A DNA stretch of 64,000 nt, from the NCBI GenBank assembly GCA_965222105.1, contig CBDCTQ010000072.1, positions 186,001 through 250,000 of the forward strand. The letters are read 5' to 3'. This stretch comes from CALGLS01 sp965222105 (GTDB taxonomy: Bacteria > Bacteroidota > Bacteroidia > Chitinophagales > Saprospiraceae). The notes under the pieces were generated by a model. It did no database searches, was not told the DNA's origin, and saw nothing but the letters and a program-made list of their open reading frames with translations. The position numbers were made by a program, and so were the translations under genes. Below, piece by piece: positions 17,556 through 27,380 of the stretch (position 1 is its first letter; every line of letters begins with the position of its first letter).

Positions 17556-18458
17556 ATGAGTAAAGTAACCCGCGACGAACTTTGGAAGGGATTTGTACGA
17601 AAGTACTATGATCGGTTTTCCAAATCAATATTCCCACAAGATGCCGGACAGATAGATTGGGCCAAGAAGTGGCAGGTCATGGACAAGGAAATGCTGCGTA
17701 TTTTTGCAGAAGCCAAGGTTCTTCTCCGCAAGGGGGATTTGCTTTTGAAGGTATGGCTCAAAAATGGGGAAGAGGCCTGGATTTTGATCCATCTTGAATT
17801 TCAAGGTTATGTTGACCAAGATATGGGTAAGCGGATAGACACTTGTTACTACCGCATCAAAGAATATTACAACCGCCCTGTGGCTATCCAGGTGATCTAT
17901 ACCGATGACGACCCTAATTTTAACCCCGACAGCCACCTTGAGCGTTGCCTGAGTACATCAAGTGAGTTGCATTTTCCGACCTTTAAGCTACTGAATCATC
18001 CTCCTGGCAGTTTGGCTGAGATGGATCCATTAATCGCCATTATCCACGAAACAGCCTGGTACGGCCTAAGGAGAAACAAACTCAATGACAATGATCTGGG
18101 CGATCTGAAGTTCCGTTTGATCCGAAAATTGAAAGAGGGTGGGTTCGATAATGAAACCATTCAACAAACTTTTGGGTTTATTAAACACTACCTGCGCTTT
18201 GAAAAATCAAAAAATACGGTTAACTTTGAAAAAAAGGTCTTTCAACTATTCAAAACAGACAATAATATGGAATTGCTGGAAATATTAAAAAAAGCGGAAC
18301 GCCAGGAGATCGAAGAGCTCGCTGAATGGCGAGGTGAAAAGAGAACCATCGAAATTTTTAAACGACTCCAAAACGGCGAAAGCGCAAAAACCATCGCCAA
18401 AGCGCTTGAAGTTGCCCCTTCTGTTGTCGAGAATATTAAGAAGGAATTGGGATTATAG
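17556..18458 (+). CDS. PD-(D/E)XK nuclease-family transposase (Rpn-like)
   Basis: A 300-residue protein starting at the ATG at 17556. The nuclease fold is shown by GDLLLKVWL (Asp61) followed by WILIHLEFQGY, giving the E-x-Q motif at Glu81-Gln83, and by a helix with YYRIKEYYNRPVAIQVIYTDDD. This is the pattern of the Rpn/PD-(D/E)XK transposase family. The C-terminus carries a likely helix-turn-helix (ESAKTIAKALEVAPSVVENIKKEL). It differs clearly from the three genes at 33-37 kb, so it is a separate subfamily. Rpn proteins promote DNA breakage and RecA-independent recombination in E. coli. Whether this one moves DNA is unknown. A strong terminator follows at 18488-18527. Confidence 0.82.
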   Translation: MSKVTRDELWKGFVRKYYDRFSKSIFPQDAGQIDWAKKWQVMDKEMLRIFAEAKVLLRKGDLLLKVWLKNGEEAWILIHLEFQGYVDQDMGKRIDTCYYRIKEYYNRPVAIQVIYTDDDPNFNPDSHLERCLSTSSELHFPTFKLLNHPPGSLAEMDPLIAIIHETAWYGLRRNKLNDNDLGDLKFRLIRKLKEGGFDNETIQQTFGFIKHYLRFEKSKNTVNFEKKVFQLFKTDNNMELLEILKKAERQEIEELAEWRGEKRTIEIFKRLQNGESAKTIAKALEVAPSVVENIKKELGL

Positions 18459-18487
18459 TTCTGACTTTGTAACCCACAAAAGGACTT

Positions 18488-18527
18488 AAAAGACCCATTC
18501 TGTTGTATCAACAGAATGGGTCTTTTT
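18488..18527 (+). terminator. Strong Rho-independent terminator
   Basis: A perfect 18-bp stem (AAAAGACCCATTCTGTTG at 18488-18505 and its complement at 18509-18526) with a 3-nt TAT loop and a T-run. It lies 29 bp after the stop of the nuclease-family gene. Its A-rich and T-rich arms could terminate in both directions. Confidence 0.88.
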
Positions 18528-18567
18528 GTATTTTGCGCTTTTTCCGCTGGTGCATGATTTTTATCCT

Positions 18568-20424
18568 ATGTGGAGCAAAGCTGTTATTTTTTTTCTGGCT
18601 CTGGTTTTTTTGATGGCCCTCCATCGGTACGCCAAGTGGCAGGTCAACATCATCTCGGGAGGCGACACCTGGGGATATTATCTATACCTACCGGCAGTTT
18701 TCGTCTATGGTGATCTGGCCACATTGGAGCAGTCCATATCAACACGAAAGTCCTATCATTCGGGTAACAAACGCCCCGATGCACCAGCCGAATTGGTCGG
18801 AGAAGCACCTATGTATGACAATGGCAACCGAGTTGCAAAGTACACATTGGGGCTGGCTATGCTGTATTTGCCCTTTTTTATAGCAGCCCATCTTTTAGCT
18901 CACATCTCCTCCTGGCCACCCGACGGATATTCTTTTATTTACGTTTATACCATCCATTTGGCCACAATCGGGTACGTATTGTTGGGGTTGTGGCTTTTAC
19001 AAAAAATACTGATTCAATGGGTAAGTGACCGCATTGCTGCCCTCACCTTATTGGTAGTCGGACTGGGCACCAATTTGTACTTCTTCACGGTGTATAAAAG
19101 TCCGATGGCACACGGTGGTCTGTTTTTCCTTTATGCCCTGTTGCTATACGCTACAGAAAAATGGTATACCGGTGAACGGAGAAAGCACGCCCTGCTGATA
19201 GGGTTGGCGGCCGGATGGATCACTCTTATCCGCCCGGTAGAGATTATATGTTTGGTCGTACCCATATTGTGGGGCATCCATTCGCGGGGGGATTTGGCGG
19301 AACGGGTACAGTTTACGAGAAATCACTTCCTTTCCTATTTGCTGAGTGTAGGCTGTTTTATTGCAATCGGCTTGCCGCAAATGATTTACTGGAAATGGGC
19401 CAGCGGGAAATGGTTGTTTTACAGCTACGGCGAGGAAGGGTTTGATTTTGCGAACCCCCATTTGGTAGAGGGCCTGTTTGGCTTTAAAAACGGCTGGCTG
19501 ACTTATACGCCTTTGATGGTGCTGGCGCTGCTGGGAGTTTATTTTCTGTTTCGCAAAAGGAATGCGTTATTGCTGCCAATTCTTGCTTTCCTTCCCATTC
19601 ATATTTACATCACCTATAGTTGGTGGTGCTGGAATTACATCAGTGGATTTGGTTCAAGGCCGATGGTAGAAACCTATGCCCTTTTGAGTATTCCACTGGC
19701 ACTTTTCCTGCAAAAGGCATGGTCCGGCAACGTATTGTTAAAAATAGTAACCGGAGCAGTGTTGGTATTTTTCACCTGGCAAAATATATCCCACACAGAA
19801 CAGACACACAAGGGCCTGCTATGGGCAGAGGATTCCAACTGGGCTTTCTACAAACGCACGATCGGCAAAAACCGGTTGGACCACCTCGACCTGGTCACCT
19901 TCGATACCGGCATCACCCCTCCTGACGTGTCCGATATGCATATGGTAGGGCTTCTCGCCAAAGTAGATTTTGAAGATTCCCTCGGCCATGACTATCAATC
20001 TGGTATTCCGGGCAACCGTAGCCGCGTTTTGCGCCTCGACAATCAACAAAAGTTCAGCCCGGCCATTAAATTAAAAGGAAAGGAGATCGACGATGTCCGT
20101 CCAGGTGACTGGCTGCGAGTCAGCGTGGAAGCCATGCGTCAGTACCAGGGCAATTTCATGCACCGGATGAGTCTGCTGGTCGTATCGATCGATCCTGAAA
20201 AGTTATGGACATCCACCCGACTCGACAATAAGACAGGCAACCGGGTGGGGAATCTGTGGTCGGGTCAACCCAACGTTTGGGACGAGGTGTACTGCTGGGT
20301 TTGCATTCCGAAGAACTTTCAACCCTCTGACCAGTTGAGCTGTTATGTTTGGAACGACCGGGCTCCCGACATCTATCTCGACAACCTCAAGGTAGAAATT
20401 TGGCGGAAGCCCAGCTCCCGGTGA
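18568..20424 (+). CDS. Polytopic membrane protein, GT-C glycosyltransferase-like
   Basis: A 618-residue protein starting at ATG 18568; the longer frame would begin inside the terminator hairpin. The N-terminal 400 residues hold about ten hydrophobic helices. After the first helix comes a loop with GGDTWGYYLYLPAV, reminiscent of the acidic first periplasmic loop of GT-C glycosyltransferases of the PMT/ArnT type. A glycosyltransferase role is inference. Later loops carry FKNGWLTYTPLMVLALLG and TYSWWCWNYISGFGSRP, a pattern common in Bacteroidota membrane proteins. The last 190 residues are soluble, probably beta-sandwich, and extracytoplasmic. The 3' end is 8 bp from the end of the convergent propeller gene. 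Confidence 0.65.
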   Translation: MWSKAVIFFLALVFLMALHRYAKWQVNIISGGDTWGYYLYLPAVFVYGDLATLEQSISTRKSYHSGNKRPDAPAELVGEAPMYDNGNRVAKYTLGLAMLYLPFFIAAHLLAHISSWPPDGYSFIYVYTIHLATIGYVLLGLWLLQKILIQWVSDRIAALTLLVVGLGTNLYFFTVYKSPMAHGGLFFLYALLLYATEKWYTGERRKHALLIGLAAGWITLIRPVEIICLVVPILWGIHSRGDLAERVQFTRNHFLSYLLSVGCFIAIGLPQMIYWKWASGKWLFYSYGEEGFDFANPHLVEGLFGFKNGWLTYTPLMVLALLGVYFLFRKRNALLLPILAFLPIHIYITYSWWCWNYISGFGSRPMVETYALLSIPLALFLQKAWSGNVLLKIVTGAVLVFFTWQNISHTEQTHKGLLWAEDSNWAFYKRTIGKNRLDHLDLVTFDTGITPPDVSDMHMVGLLAKVDFEDSLGHDYQSGIPGNRSRVLRLDNQQKFSPAIKLKGKEIDDVRPGDWLRVSVEAMRQYQGNFMHRMSLLVVSIDPEKLWTSTRLDNKTGNRVGNLWSGQPNVWDEVYCWVCIPKNFQPSDQLSCYVWNDRAPDIYLDNLKVEIWRKPSSR

Positions 20425-20432
20425 CCAATGGG

Positions 20433-22376
20433 TTAAAACATCGCCAGTTTTCCGGATGTTCTGATCGAAGGGTTGGAAATTTCGTATACATAGATACCGT
20501 CCGCAAGTTCGGAAACATCTTGTTGGATTTTTGCTGCGCCCTCATTCAGGGTAATTGCATCGATGAGTTGTCCGTTAATATTATACAAGTTCAATGTCGT
20601 ATTTTCCGAAAGGTTTTCATATTCTATATGAAGTTGCCTGTTGGCAAAAAACACCTTAATGGGGTTGGATTCCTGTTCGACATTACTACTTGGAATACTT
20701 CCCAGAGCAGAATAGGCCAGCCCTTCAAAAGTGCCTTCGCTGATGCCGGAAGTAGTAAAGTCACCGGCAAAGTACAGATGATTGCCAAACACTTCGCAAG
20801 CCCTGACGGTACTATCAAACAGAGCACCTCCGCCATCCCAGACGCCTCCTACCTGGCCGACCAATTGAACAAAGCCTTTAGAATAAGTCCCTACAATGGG
20901 TTCGTTCAATATATTTCCGTAAGCATAATATTTTTGGTCGTACTCCACAAAGCCATGTACCAGGGTTTCGGTATCGGTGGAGTCCAGTTTTCTCAGATGC
21001 CAGTTGTTCCAAAAACCGCTCACAAAAATACTGACGGCATTGGGTTCTAGTTCGCTTCCCCCCAGGTAAAGGTCTCCTTCAAACCGGCCCATTGCCGACA
21101 CTGGCTGATGGGGACCGCTAATGCCCGTTTCCCAGTTGTTACCAAACCAATAAGCTGCGTAATCGGTGTCGATCTGGTTGATCTCGGAGTTGGTGATATC
21201 GGGAGCTGTTTGGGTAAACTCGCCGCCGATCAGCAACCTGTTTTCCACCGGTGTGAGGGTATGCACGGGCCCATTTATCGCAAAGGCATCATAGATGGTA
21301 TCGTAGGTTGATGGGCCAACATAAACCTGGATGTAATTATTCCACTCACTGAGGCCGATCCCTCTTTTGGCGAGGTAGGAAATGGGCTGCTCGTCTACCA
21401 TATGAAAATCGCCACCTATGTAAATGGTATTGCCTTCGCGGCAAATGGTCTTGACTACCCCTTCCATATCTCCTTGTTGCAGGCCCGTCCAGATTTCACC
21501 ATTCCAGACGGCGACATTGGAGTAGGTTGGGTCATCGTTTAATACAAAGTCGCCGGCCACATAAAGATTGTCGTTATAGTCTACTTCCAGTGCCCATATT
21601 TCGCCATTGACTCCTTCGCCAAGTGTTTCCCAGGAGTCGCCGTTCCAGGCGATGATGCTGTTGGCGGGCACTCCATCTACCGCGCTGAAATCGCCGGCCA
21701 TGTAAAGAAGGCCTTCATCATAGCTGGTTTTCATTACATTGATCTGACCATCGGCTCCTCCCCCATTCCCCACTTGCTCAAATGCATGAGACGCGGGAGC
21801 ATAACCGGGTTGAATCCATACCAGCTCATCAGTTGTAAAACCATTGTTGAAGGCCCAGGTTTCAATTTCGGGGTAGACTCCTATGAGTTCTTTCAGATAG
21901 GCGTAGTTGTGATGGGTACGAATGGTTTGAATCAGATCGGCCTGTTCGTCCTGTTTCATCAAATAGCCGACGGCGCAGTGGGTTTCGAAGTGGTCTACAA
22001 AGTAGGGTTGGCGCTGAGAGTGATGACTATTTGTGGGGAATACGTTGGCCTGGGCATAGATCAACAAGTCCTGGAGCAACTGGTTGCGCTTTTGTTGCTG
22101 GGTCGGATTAAGGTGGTCGATATTTTTTTCTTTTAGGATATGATGAACCATTTCTAGGTGCAGGGCGATCCGCTCTTGGTCGTCATCAAAATGCACGGGT
22201 TGTTGGAGTTCCTCCGATGACATGTCATTTTGCAGCCAGTGGATATTGATCTCTGCCAGATGGTCAATGAGTGGACTGGTGGTGGCAGGTGAAAGGCTTT
22301 GCGCCAAAACAATTGATGTATTTGCCGAAAGGCTGAGGCCTAAGCAGAGTAGAAAGAGGTAAGGATTGTTTTTCAT
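20433..22376 (-). CDS. T9SS-secreted beta-propeller protein
   Basis: A 647-residue protein with a signal peptide ending at about SIVLAQ (residue 26). Residues 30-190 form a helical domain with FVDHFETHCAVGYLM, a conserved Cys/His-containing segment. From about 200 to 560 there are repeated blades of the pattern LYxAGDFxxxDGxPxxxIAxWNGxxWxxLGxG, the hallmark of a delta-60/kelch-like propeller that reads like a per-item count or display. The C-terminus (NPIKVFFANRQLHIEYENL ... LADGIYVYEI) is a T9SS type A sorting domain. It is probably secreted. The ligand is unknown. Confidence 0.83.
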   Translation of the reverse strand: MKNNPYLFLLCLGLSLSANTSIVLAQSLSPATTSPLIDHLAEINIHWLQNDMSSEELQQPVHFDDDQERIALHLEMVHHILKEKNIDHLNPTQQQKRNQLLQDLLIYAQANVFPTNSHHSQRQPYFVDHFETHCAVGYLMKQDEQADLIQTIRTHHNYAYLKELIGVYPEIETWAFNNGFTTDELVWIQPGYAPASHAFEQVGNGGGADGQINVMKTSYDEGLLYMAGDFSAVDGVPANSIIAWNGDSWETLGEGVNGEIWALEVDYNDNLYVAGDFVLNDDPTYSNVAVWNGEIWTGLQQGDMEGVVKTICREGNTIYIGGDFHMVDEQPISYLAKRGIGLSEWNNYIQVYVGPSTYDTIYDAFAINGPVHTLTPVENRLLIGGEFTQTAPDITNSEINQIDTDYAAYWFGNNWETGISGPHQPVSAMGRFEGDLYLGGSELEPNAVSIFVSGFWNNWHLRKLDSTDTETLVHGFVEYDQKYYAYGNILNEPIVGTYSKGFVQLVGQVGGVWDGGGALFDSTVRACEVFGNHLYFAGDFTTSGISEGTFEGLAYSALGSIPSSNVEQESNPIKVFFANRQLHIEYENLSENTTLNLYNINGQLIDAITLNEGAAKIQQDVSELADGIYVYEISNPSIRTSGKLAMF

Positions 22377-22591
22377 GACAATTTATTTTGGATGCCGGTT
22401 TGTTTGTATTGATCGTTATACATTTATACGCCGATTTAACTTCTATTGGTTGGGGCAGGCACCTTTTAAACTTTGCAATCCACCTTACAAATAGGGCAGA
22501 GAAAATTTTCCGGCCCTAAAAATCTACCTATTTTGGTAGCCGATCAACTGCCCGGTTGGATAATATCCTTCTGTTCATCAAAAAACGGATT

Positions 22592-25432
22592 ATGAAATTT
22601 TCGTTGCATTTGTCAGCTATTAGTTGGCTGATACTGATGTGTTGCTGCTCTCTGGTTGGGCAAAATCATCTCACCGGATCGATCCCAAAATCCATTCAAC
22701 AACAATACCTTGATCGGTTTCCGGATCATTATTTTCTTTGGAATGAACAAACGGGTATGCCCCATCGCGCCTTTGGGAAATCCTTGTCTATTCCCGGTTT
22801 TCAGGAGATCAATGAAGAGACCGTTGAGCCTGCTTCCAGACAGTTTTTGAGCACCTTGCCGGGATGGCACCCCGCGATCAGCCTCTCGTTGCGATCTGCT
22901 GTAAAGCGCGACCGGATTTGGTATGTCTCTTTTATTCAGGAAGTGGGGCAGATACCGGTACTTCAGTCGGAGGTAGAATTGCGCATCAGCGATCAGGGCA
23001 AGGTCATGGCCTTTGGTTTCGATGTTTTTTCTTCCATTGTCCTTTCGGAAAATCCGCTGCTCACCCAGGAGGAAGCTGTTTCGGCATTCAACACCCAAAT
23101 GGCGCTTTTGGGTTTCGATGAAACAACCCTGCACCGGGAACCTGAGCTGTGGATCAACAATAATATTACAAATACAGAGGCTATCCCATTTTATTCTTTT
23201 GATTGGCATGTTACCCACCCCACACATTACGAGAACACCTGGATAGATGCCCGGACCGGAGCCCTCTTGCAACGACACAACCGGCTCTGCCAGGCCACTG
23301 TAGAAGGCGGCGTCAGCGCCTCTATTTTGCCGGAGCTGGCCACCGACCAACCGGATATGGCGGCCCTACCCTATCTCGACATCCACTTTGACAACCAGAC
23401 CATTACGACCGATAGTCTCGGACAGTTCAGCATTGACCTGGATCAGCCCACCACTTATTCGGCCCAACTGAAGGGACCTTATCTGAACGTCACCCGTTTT
23501 AGCGCAAGCAATAACGACGCCTCTCAATCGGGCATGGCCAACCCCGATGATACTTTGTCAATCATCTGGGACGATGCTAACTCTCTGATCTCCGAAAGGA
23601 ATGTTTTTTATCACACTATGCGCACGTACCGGTTTCTGAAGTCTTTTGATCCCAATCTGACTACGCTCGACTACCCTCTCCATTCGATTGTAGAAGACAA
23701 CAGCGCCACCTGCAATGCCTACTGGACCGGTACCAATATCCACTACAACACCGGCACTTCCAGTTGCATCAACTCGGCCCATTCGGCCAGCACCATTGCG
23801 CATGAGTACGGCCATGCCATCAACGACCGGGTGTACAATGCCGCCGGCAAGCCACAAGGAATGACCACCATCACCCTCCACGAAGCGATGGCCGATGTGA
23901 CGGCCTGCCTTTTGCTCGATGAGCACGAGTTTGCGCAAGGTTTTTTTGGAGTGGGCACCTTCACCCGCGACCTGCTCAATACCCGCCGTTACCCCGAAAA
24001 TGTCGTTGGTCAACAACATATAGACGGACTTATCCTCGGCGGTTCGTTTTGGGATCTCAAAGACCTCACCTCTACCGAAACGGCCTACCGGCTGGCCCAT
24101 TTTGCCAAGTACGGCACCCCTGATGACCCCAACCTTGGTACCGCTTTCGCGGAATATTTTATGGAGGTGTTGATTGTCGACGACGATGACGGTGACCTGG
24201 CCAATGGCACTCCTCACTTTAACGAGATCAACCAGGCCTTTTGCAACCACGGAATCGGGCTTGGGCTGTTCTTTTCCAACAGCGGCCAGCATACCGAGCT
24301 GCCCAACACAACGGAATACAACAATCCGTACACGGTTGACTTTCAATACGAGCCGCCCATAGAAAATAATGCCAACGAGGGGGTCGTGAAGCTGCACTAC
24401 TCATTCAATTATTTTCAAAATGAAACAGCAGTGGAAATGTCCGCTACCGGCAATAATATGTATCAAGCTGAAATCCCCGCCCAGCCTGAAGGTTCAGTTG
24501 TAAAATACTACTTTACCTATGAAGATGAAGAATGCGTTTTTCAAAAAATACCCCGTGGCGATGCGGTAAGTGAGCATTTCAGTTTTCTGGCGGGTGACTA
24601 TACTACCCGCTGGCTCGATGATTTTCAAACGGATATGGGATGGACTGCCGGTGCTCCTGGCGATAATGCTACTGTTGGCATCTGGGAACGGGCCGATCCG
24701 CAACAGGTCAACGACGATTTTGGTGGATTGGTACAACCAGAGGACGATCACTCTGTTGCGGGCACATTTTGTTATGTAACAGGGGCTGCACATGGCCCTT
24801 TGTGGTACTCTTTCGATGTAGACAGTGGTCGGACAACACTGATCTCCCCCGTTTTCGACGGGCTGGACGGCGGCCACATGGTGGTACAGTATTTCAAATG
24901 GTTTGTAGAAGGAGCGGGTTCTATCGGCAACAGCCAGGATCCCTGGCGAGTGGACATTTCCAACAATGGTGGAGTTGATTGGACAGCGGTAGAACTGACG
25001 ACCCAGGTCACCAACCTGAAGTGGACTAAGGTACAGTTTAAGATCGAAGACTTCATCGCCCCTACCAACAATATGCGGTTGCGAATAATCGTGGCGGATG
25101 ATAATGTGGGTTCAATTGTGGAAGGATTGATCGACGATTTTGAGTTATTGTCTATTGCAGACATCAGCGCCAGCAAAGAACCGGATTCCGTTCCGGAAGT
25201 GCATTGTTATCCCAATCCTGCCAGCGACTGGGTCCATGTTCAAATAAAAAGCTGGACCAGCAAGGATCGTTGGCAGGCTTCGCTATTCTCTATTTTGGGC
25301 AAACCGATTTGGCATCAGGCTATCGACGAGCCGGTTACCTCACTGGATGTTGGTCAATTGCCAGCGGGAGTCTATTTGTTGGAATTACAATCGAACAACT
25401 ACCAGATTGTCCTAAAGCTGCAACTGCGATAG
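22592..25432 (+). CDS. T9SS-secreted zinc metalloprotease (M4/M36-like)
   Basis: A 946-residue protein starting at ATG 22592 (signal peptide ending near CCCSLVGQ). The N-terminal region (about 60-230) looks like an FTP/PepSY propeptide, with QIPVLQSEVELRISDQGKVMAFG. The catalytic motif is HEYGHAIND at about residue 405 with a downstream TLHEAMADVTAC near 430, matching the H-E-x-x-H plus Glu zinc site of gluzincins (thermolysin/fungalysin group). A jelly-roll-like domain follows (DFQTDMGWTAGAPGD ... GDWRVDISNNGG-type strands). The C-terminus is a T9SS type A domain (CYPNPASDWVHV ... LPAGVYLLEL). It should digest extracellular protein. It is divergent from the propeller gene, so the two may share regulatory DNA. 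Confidence 0.88.
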   Translation: MKFSLHLSAISWLILMCCCSLVGQNHLTGSIPKSIQQQYLDRFPDHYFLWNEQTGMPHRAFGKSLSIPGFQEINEETVEPASRQFLSTLPGWHPAISLSLRSAVKRDRIWYVSFIQEVGQIPVLQSEVELRISDQGKVMAFGFDVFSSIVLSENPLLTQEEAVSAFNTQMALLGFDETTLHREPELWINNNITNTEAIPFYSFDWHVTHPTHYENTWIDARTGALLQRHNRLCQATVEGGVSASILPELATDQPDMAALPYLDIHFDNQTITTDSLGQFSIDLDQPTTYSAQLKGPYLNVTRFSASNNDASQSGMANPDDTLSIIWDDANSLISERNVFYHTMRTYRFLKSFDPNLTTLDYPLHSIVEDNSATCNAYWTGTNIHYNTGTSSCINSAHSASTIAHEYGHAINDRVYNAAGKPQGMTTITLHEAMADVTACLLLDEHEFAQGFFGVGTFTRDLLNTRRYPENVVGQQHIDGLILGGSFWDLKDLTSTETAYRLAHFAKYGTPDDPNLGTAFAEYFMEVLIVDDDDGDLANGTPHFNEINQAFCNHGIGLGLFFSNSGQHTELPNTTEYNNPYTVDFQYEPPIENNANEGVVKLHYSFNYFQNETAVEMSATGNNMYQAEIPAQPEGSVVKYYFTYEDEECVFQKIPRGDAVSEHFSFLAGDYTTRWLDDFQTDMGWTAGAPGDNATVGIWERADPQQVNDDFGGLVQPEDDHSVAGTFCYVTGAAHGPLWYSFDVDSGRTTLISPVFDGLDGGHMVVQYFKWFVEGAGSIGNSQDPWRVDISNNGGVDWTAVELTTQVTNLKWTKVQFKIEDFIAPTNNMRLRIIVADDNVGSIVEGLIDDFELLSIADISASKEPDSVPEVHCYPNPASDWVHVQIKSWTSKDRWQASLFSILGKPIWHQAIDEPVTSLDVGQLPAGVYLLELQSNNYQIVLKLQLR

Positions 25433-25439
25433 TGGGTAC

Positions 25440-25769
25440 TTACTTTTTCTTGTTCCGGAGTGCTGCCTGATAGGCTTTGTCTGCCCATTTCTTCAGTTCT
25501 TTTTTATCGTCGAGCACATCGGCAGGTACTTCCCAGTAGGGCATTCCCTTCTTTTTGGATTTGGACATAAAGGGCTTCATTCCGCGGACTTCGTAGTCAG
25601 GTTGGGTTATTTCGTCTACGCGAAAGCGGAAGGTATCGCCACCGATCATGGCGAACATAGTACCTTCTTTGAAAAATCCTATGCCACCGAACATTTTTTT
25701 GACGTCAAAGTCTCCGAATTCGGAAAGCTGGTCGGTTACGTGTTGGAGGAAGCTCTCGTTTACTGCCAT
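25440..25769 (-). CDS. TfoX N-terminal-domain protein
   Basis: A 109-residue protein with the TfoX/Sxy N-terminal pattern: VKKMFGGIGFFKEGTMFAMI, then TFRFRVDE and MPYWEVPADVLDDKKELKKWADKAYQAA. The family includes the competence regulator Sxy, but single-domain versions like this occur widely and their role is mostly unknown. It has no membrane segment. The gene ends 7 bp from the convergent metalloprotease gene. Confidence 0.85.
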   Translation of the reverse strand: MAVNESFLQHVTDQLSEFGDFDVKKMFGGIGFFKEGTMFAMIGGDTFRFRVDEITQPDYEVRGMKPFMSKSKKKGMPYWEVPADVLDDKKELKKWADKAYQAALRNKKK

Positions 25770-25911
25770 AATGTTGAGATTTGGATATAAGTTGCTAAAA
25801 CCGGTGTTTGAAACACAGTTTTAGCGAGTTATGATTTTTATAAGTAGCTAAAAGTCTGTATTTTTACTTTGATTCAGCAATTAAAACCTAAGTGTTAGAA
25901 CGTCGTACCGC

Positions 25912-27348
25912 ATGAAAATACCATTAATTGGGCGAAAAAAAGAACAAGAGGTCTTGCAAAATGCCCTGGCATCTCCCGAACCGGAAATGGTAGCGGTGAT
26001 AGGCCGAAGAAGGGTTGGAAAAACATTTTTAGTAAGGACTTTCTTTGGCGACCGCATTGTATTTGAGATGACAGGAGTAAAAAAGGCTTCTTTAAAGAGG
26101 CAGTTAAAAAACTTCAGTGAACAACTCACAGAATGGTCAGGGGCCTCTGTGCCGGTAAAAGAGCCTAACGATTGGTATGAAGCATTTCGTTTGTTAACTA
26201 CGTTTTTAAAACCACTTCTAGGTCGGCAAAAAATCGTTGTTTTCCTCGATGAGCTACCCTGGTTGGCCAGTCGCCGATCAGATTTTATTGCTGCCTTTGG
26301 TTATTTTTGGAACAACTGGGCTTCCAGGCAACACATCATAGTAGTTATATGTGGCTCGGCAGCTTCCTGGATGATCAAAAAGGTGATAAACAACAAAGGG
26401 GGGTTGTATAACCGCGTCACCCGAAGGATTTTCATGAAGCCGTTCACCCTTTCGGAAACAGAGCATTATTTTAAACGACGGAATATTTCGTTTTCCCGGT
26501 ATCACATCGTACAAATTTTCATGGCAATGGGTGGCATTCCTCATTATTTGAAAGAGGTTCGGCCGGGCAAAAGTGCCATTCAAAATATCGACCATATCTG
26601 TTTTTCAGAAAATGGGCTTCTACATGATGAGTTTCCAAATCTGTACCCTTCTTTATTTGCCAATTCAGAAAAACATATTGCTGTTGTCAAAGCCTTGTCT
26701 TCAAAAAAGAACGGGCTCACCCGCCAACAGTTGGTACAGGTTGGCCAGCTACCCAACGGAGGCGGACTATCCACTGTGCTCAAAGAATTGGAACAGTCCA
26801 ATTTTATCAACTCCTATTTTCCTTTCGGAAAAAAGAGACAAGGGGTTCTATATCGACTGACTGATGAGTATTCGCTGTTTTACTTGCAATTTATGGAAAA
26901 TAGGAAAAATTTCGACGAGGATAACATCTGGCAACTCCTGAGCCAAACACAACCTTATAAAACCTGGAGCGGCTACGCATTTGAAAACATTTGCCTCAAG
27001 CATATTCCACAAATCAAAAAGGCACTTGGCATCGCCGGCGTGTATTCTCAATCTTCATCCTTCTACAAAAAAGGCAATAACCAAGAAAAAGGCACGCAAA
27101 TAGATTTGGTCATAGACCGCAATGACCACGTGATCAACCTATGCGAAATCAAGTTTCACCACGAACCTTTTTCCATTACTAAATCTTATGCCGATTCGTT
27201 GCGAAATAAGCGGGGCATATTCCGGAAAATGACAAAAACACGCAAACACCTGGAGCTAACTATGATTGCTGCTTTTGGTCTGAAAACCAATCCCTACAGC
27301 CTGGAACTTATTCCGGTTTGTCTGACTTTAGACGATTTATTCGATTGA
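25912..27348 (+). CDS. AAA ATPase with C-terminal PD-(D/E)XK (DUF234-like) domain
   Basis: A 478-residue protein. Walker A is IGRRRVGKTFLV (about residues 31-42) and Walker B is IVVFLDELPWL (about 107-117), with a following ICGSAASWM segment as in archaeal-type P-loop ATPases. A winged-helix region (GLTRQQLVQVGQLPNGGGLSTVLKELEQSNFI) lies in the middle. The C-terminus has GTQIDLVIDRNDHVINLCEIKFH, the D-x(n)-E-x-K nuclease-like motif of the DUF234 group. It is probably a DNA- or protein-remodelling ATPase. Related proteins are often suspected of mobile-element or stress roles, but none is proven. It is preceded by the divergent TfoX-like gene. Confidence 0.85.
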   Translation: MKIPLIGRKKEQEVLQNALASPEPEMVAVIGRRRVGKTFLVRTFFGDRIVFEMTGVKKASLKRQLKNFSEQLTEWSGASVPVKEPNDWYEAFRLLTTFLKPLLGRQKIVVFLDELPWLASRRSDFIAAFGYFWNNWASRQHIIVVICGSAASWMIKKVINNKGGLYNRVTRRIFMKPFTLSETEHYFKRRNISFSRYHIVQIFMAMGGIPHYLKEVRPGKSAIQNIDHICFSENGLLHDEFPNLYPSLFANSEKHIAVVKALSSKKNGLTRQQLVQVGQLPNGGGLSTVLKELEQSNFINSYFPFGKKRQGVLYRLTDEYSLFYLQFMENRKNFDEDNIWQLLSQTQPYKTWSGYAFENICLKHIPQIKKALGIAGVYSQSSSFYKKGNNQEKGTQIDLVIDRNDHVINLCEIKFHHEPFSITKSYADSLRNKRGIFRKMTKTRKHLELTMIAAFGLKTNPYSLELIPVCLTLDDLFD

Positions 27349-27380
27349 TGGAATTTTAGACTGCTTCCCAGCTCTCTCTT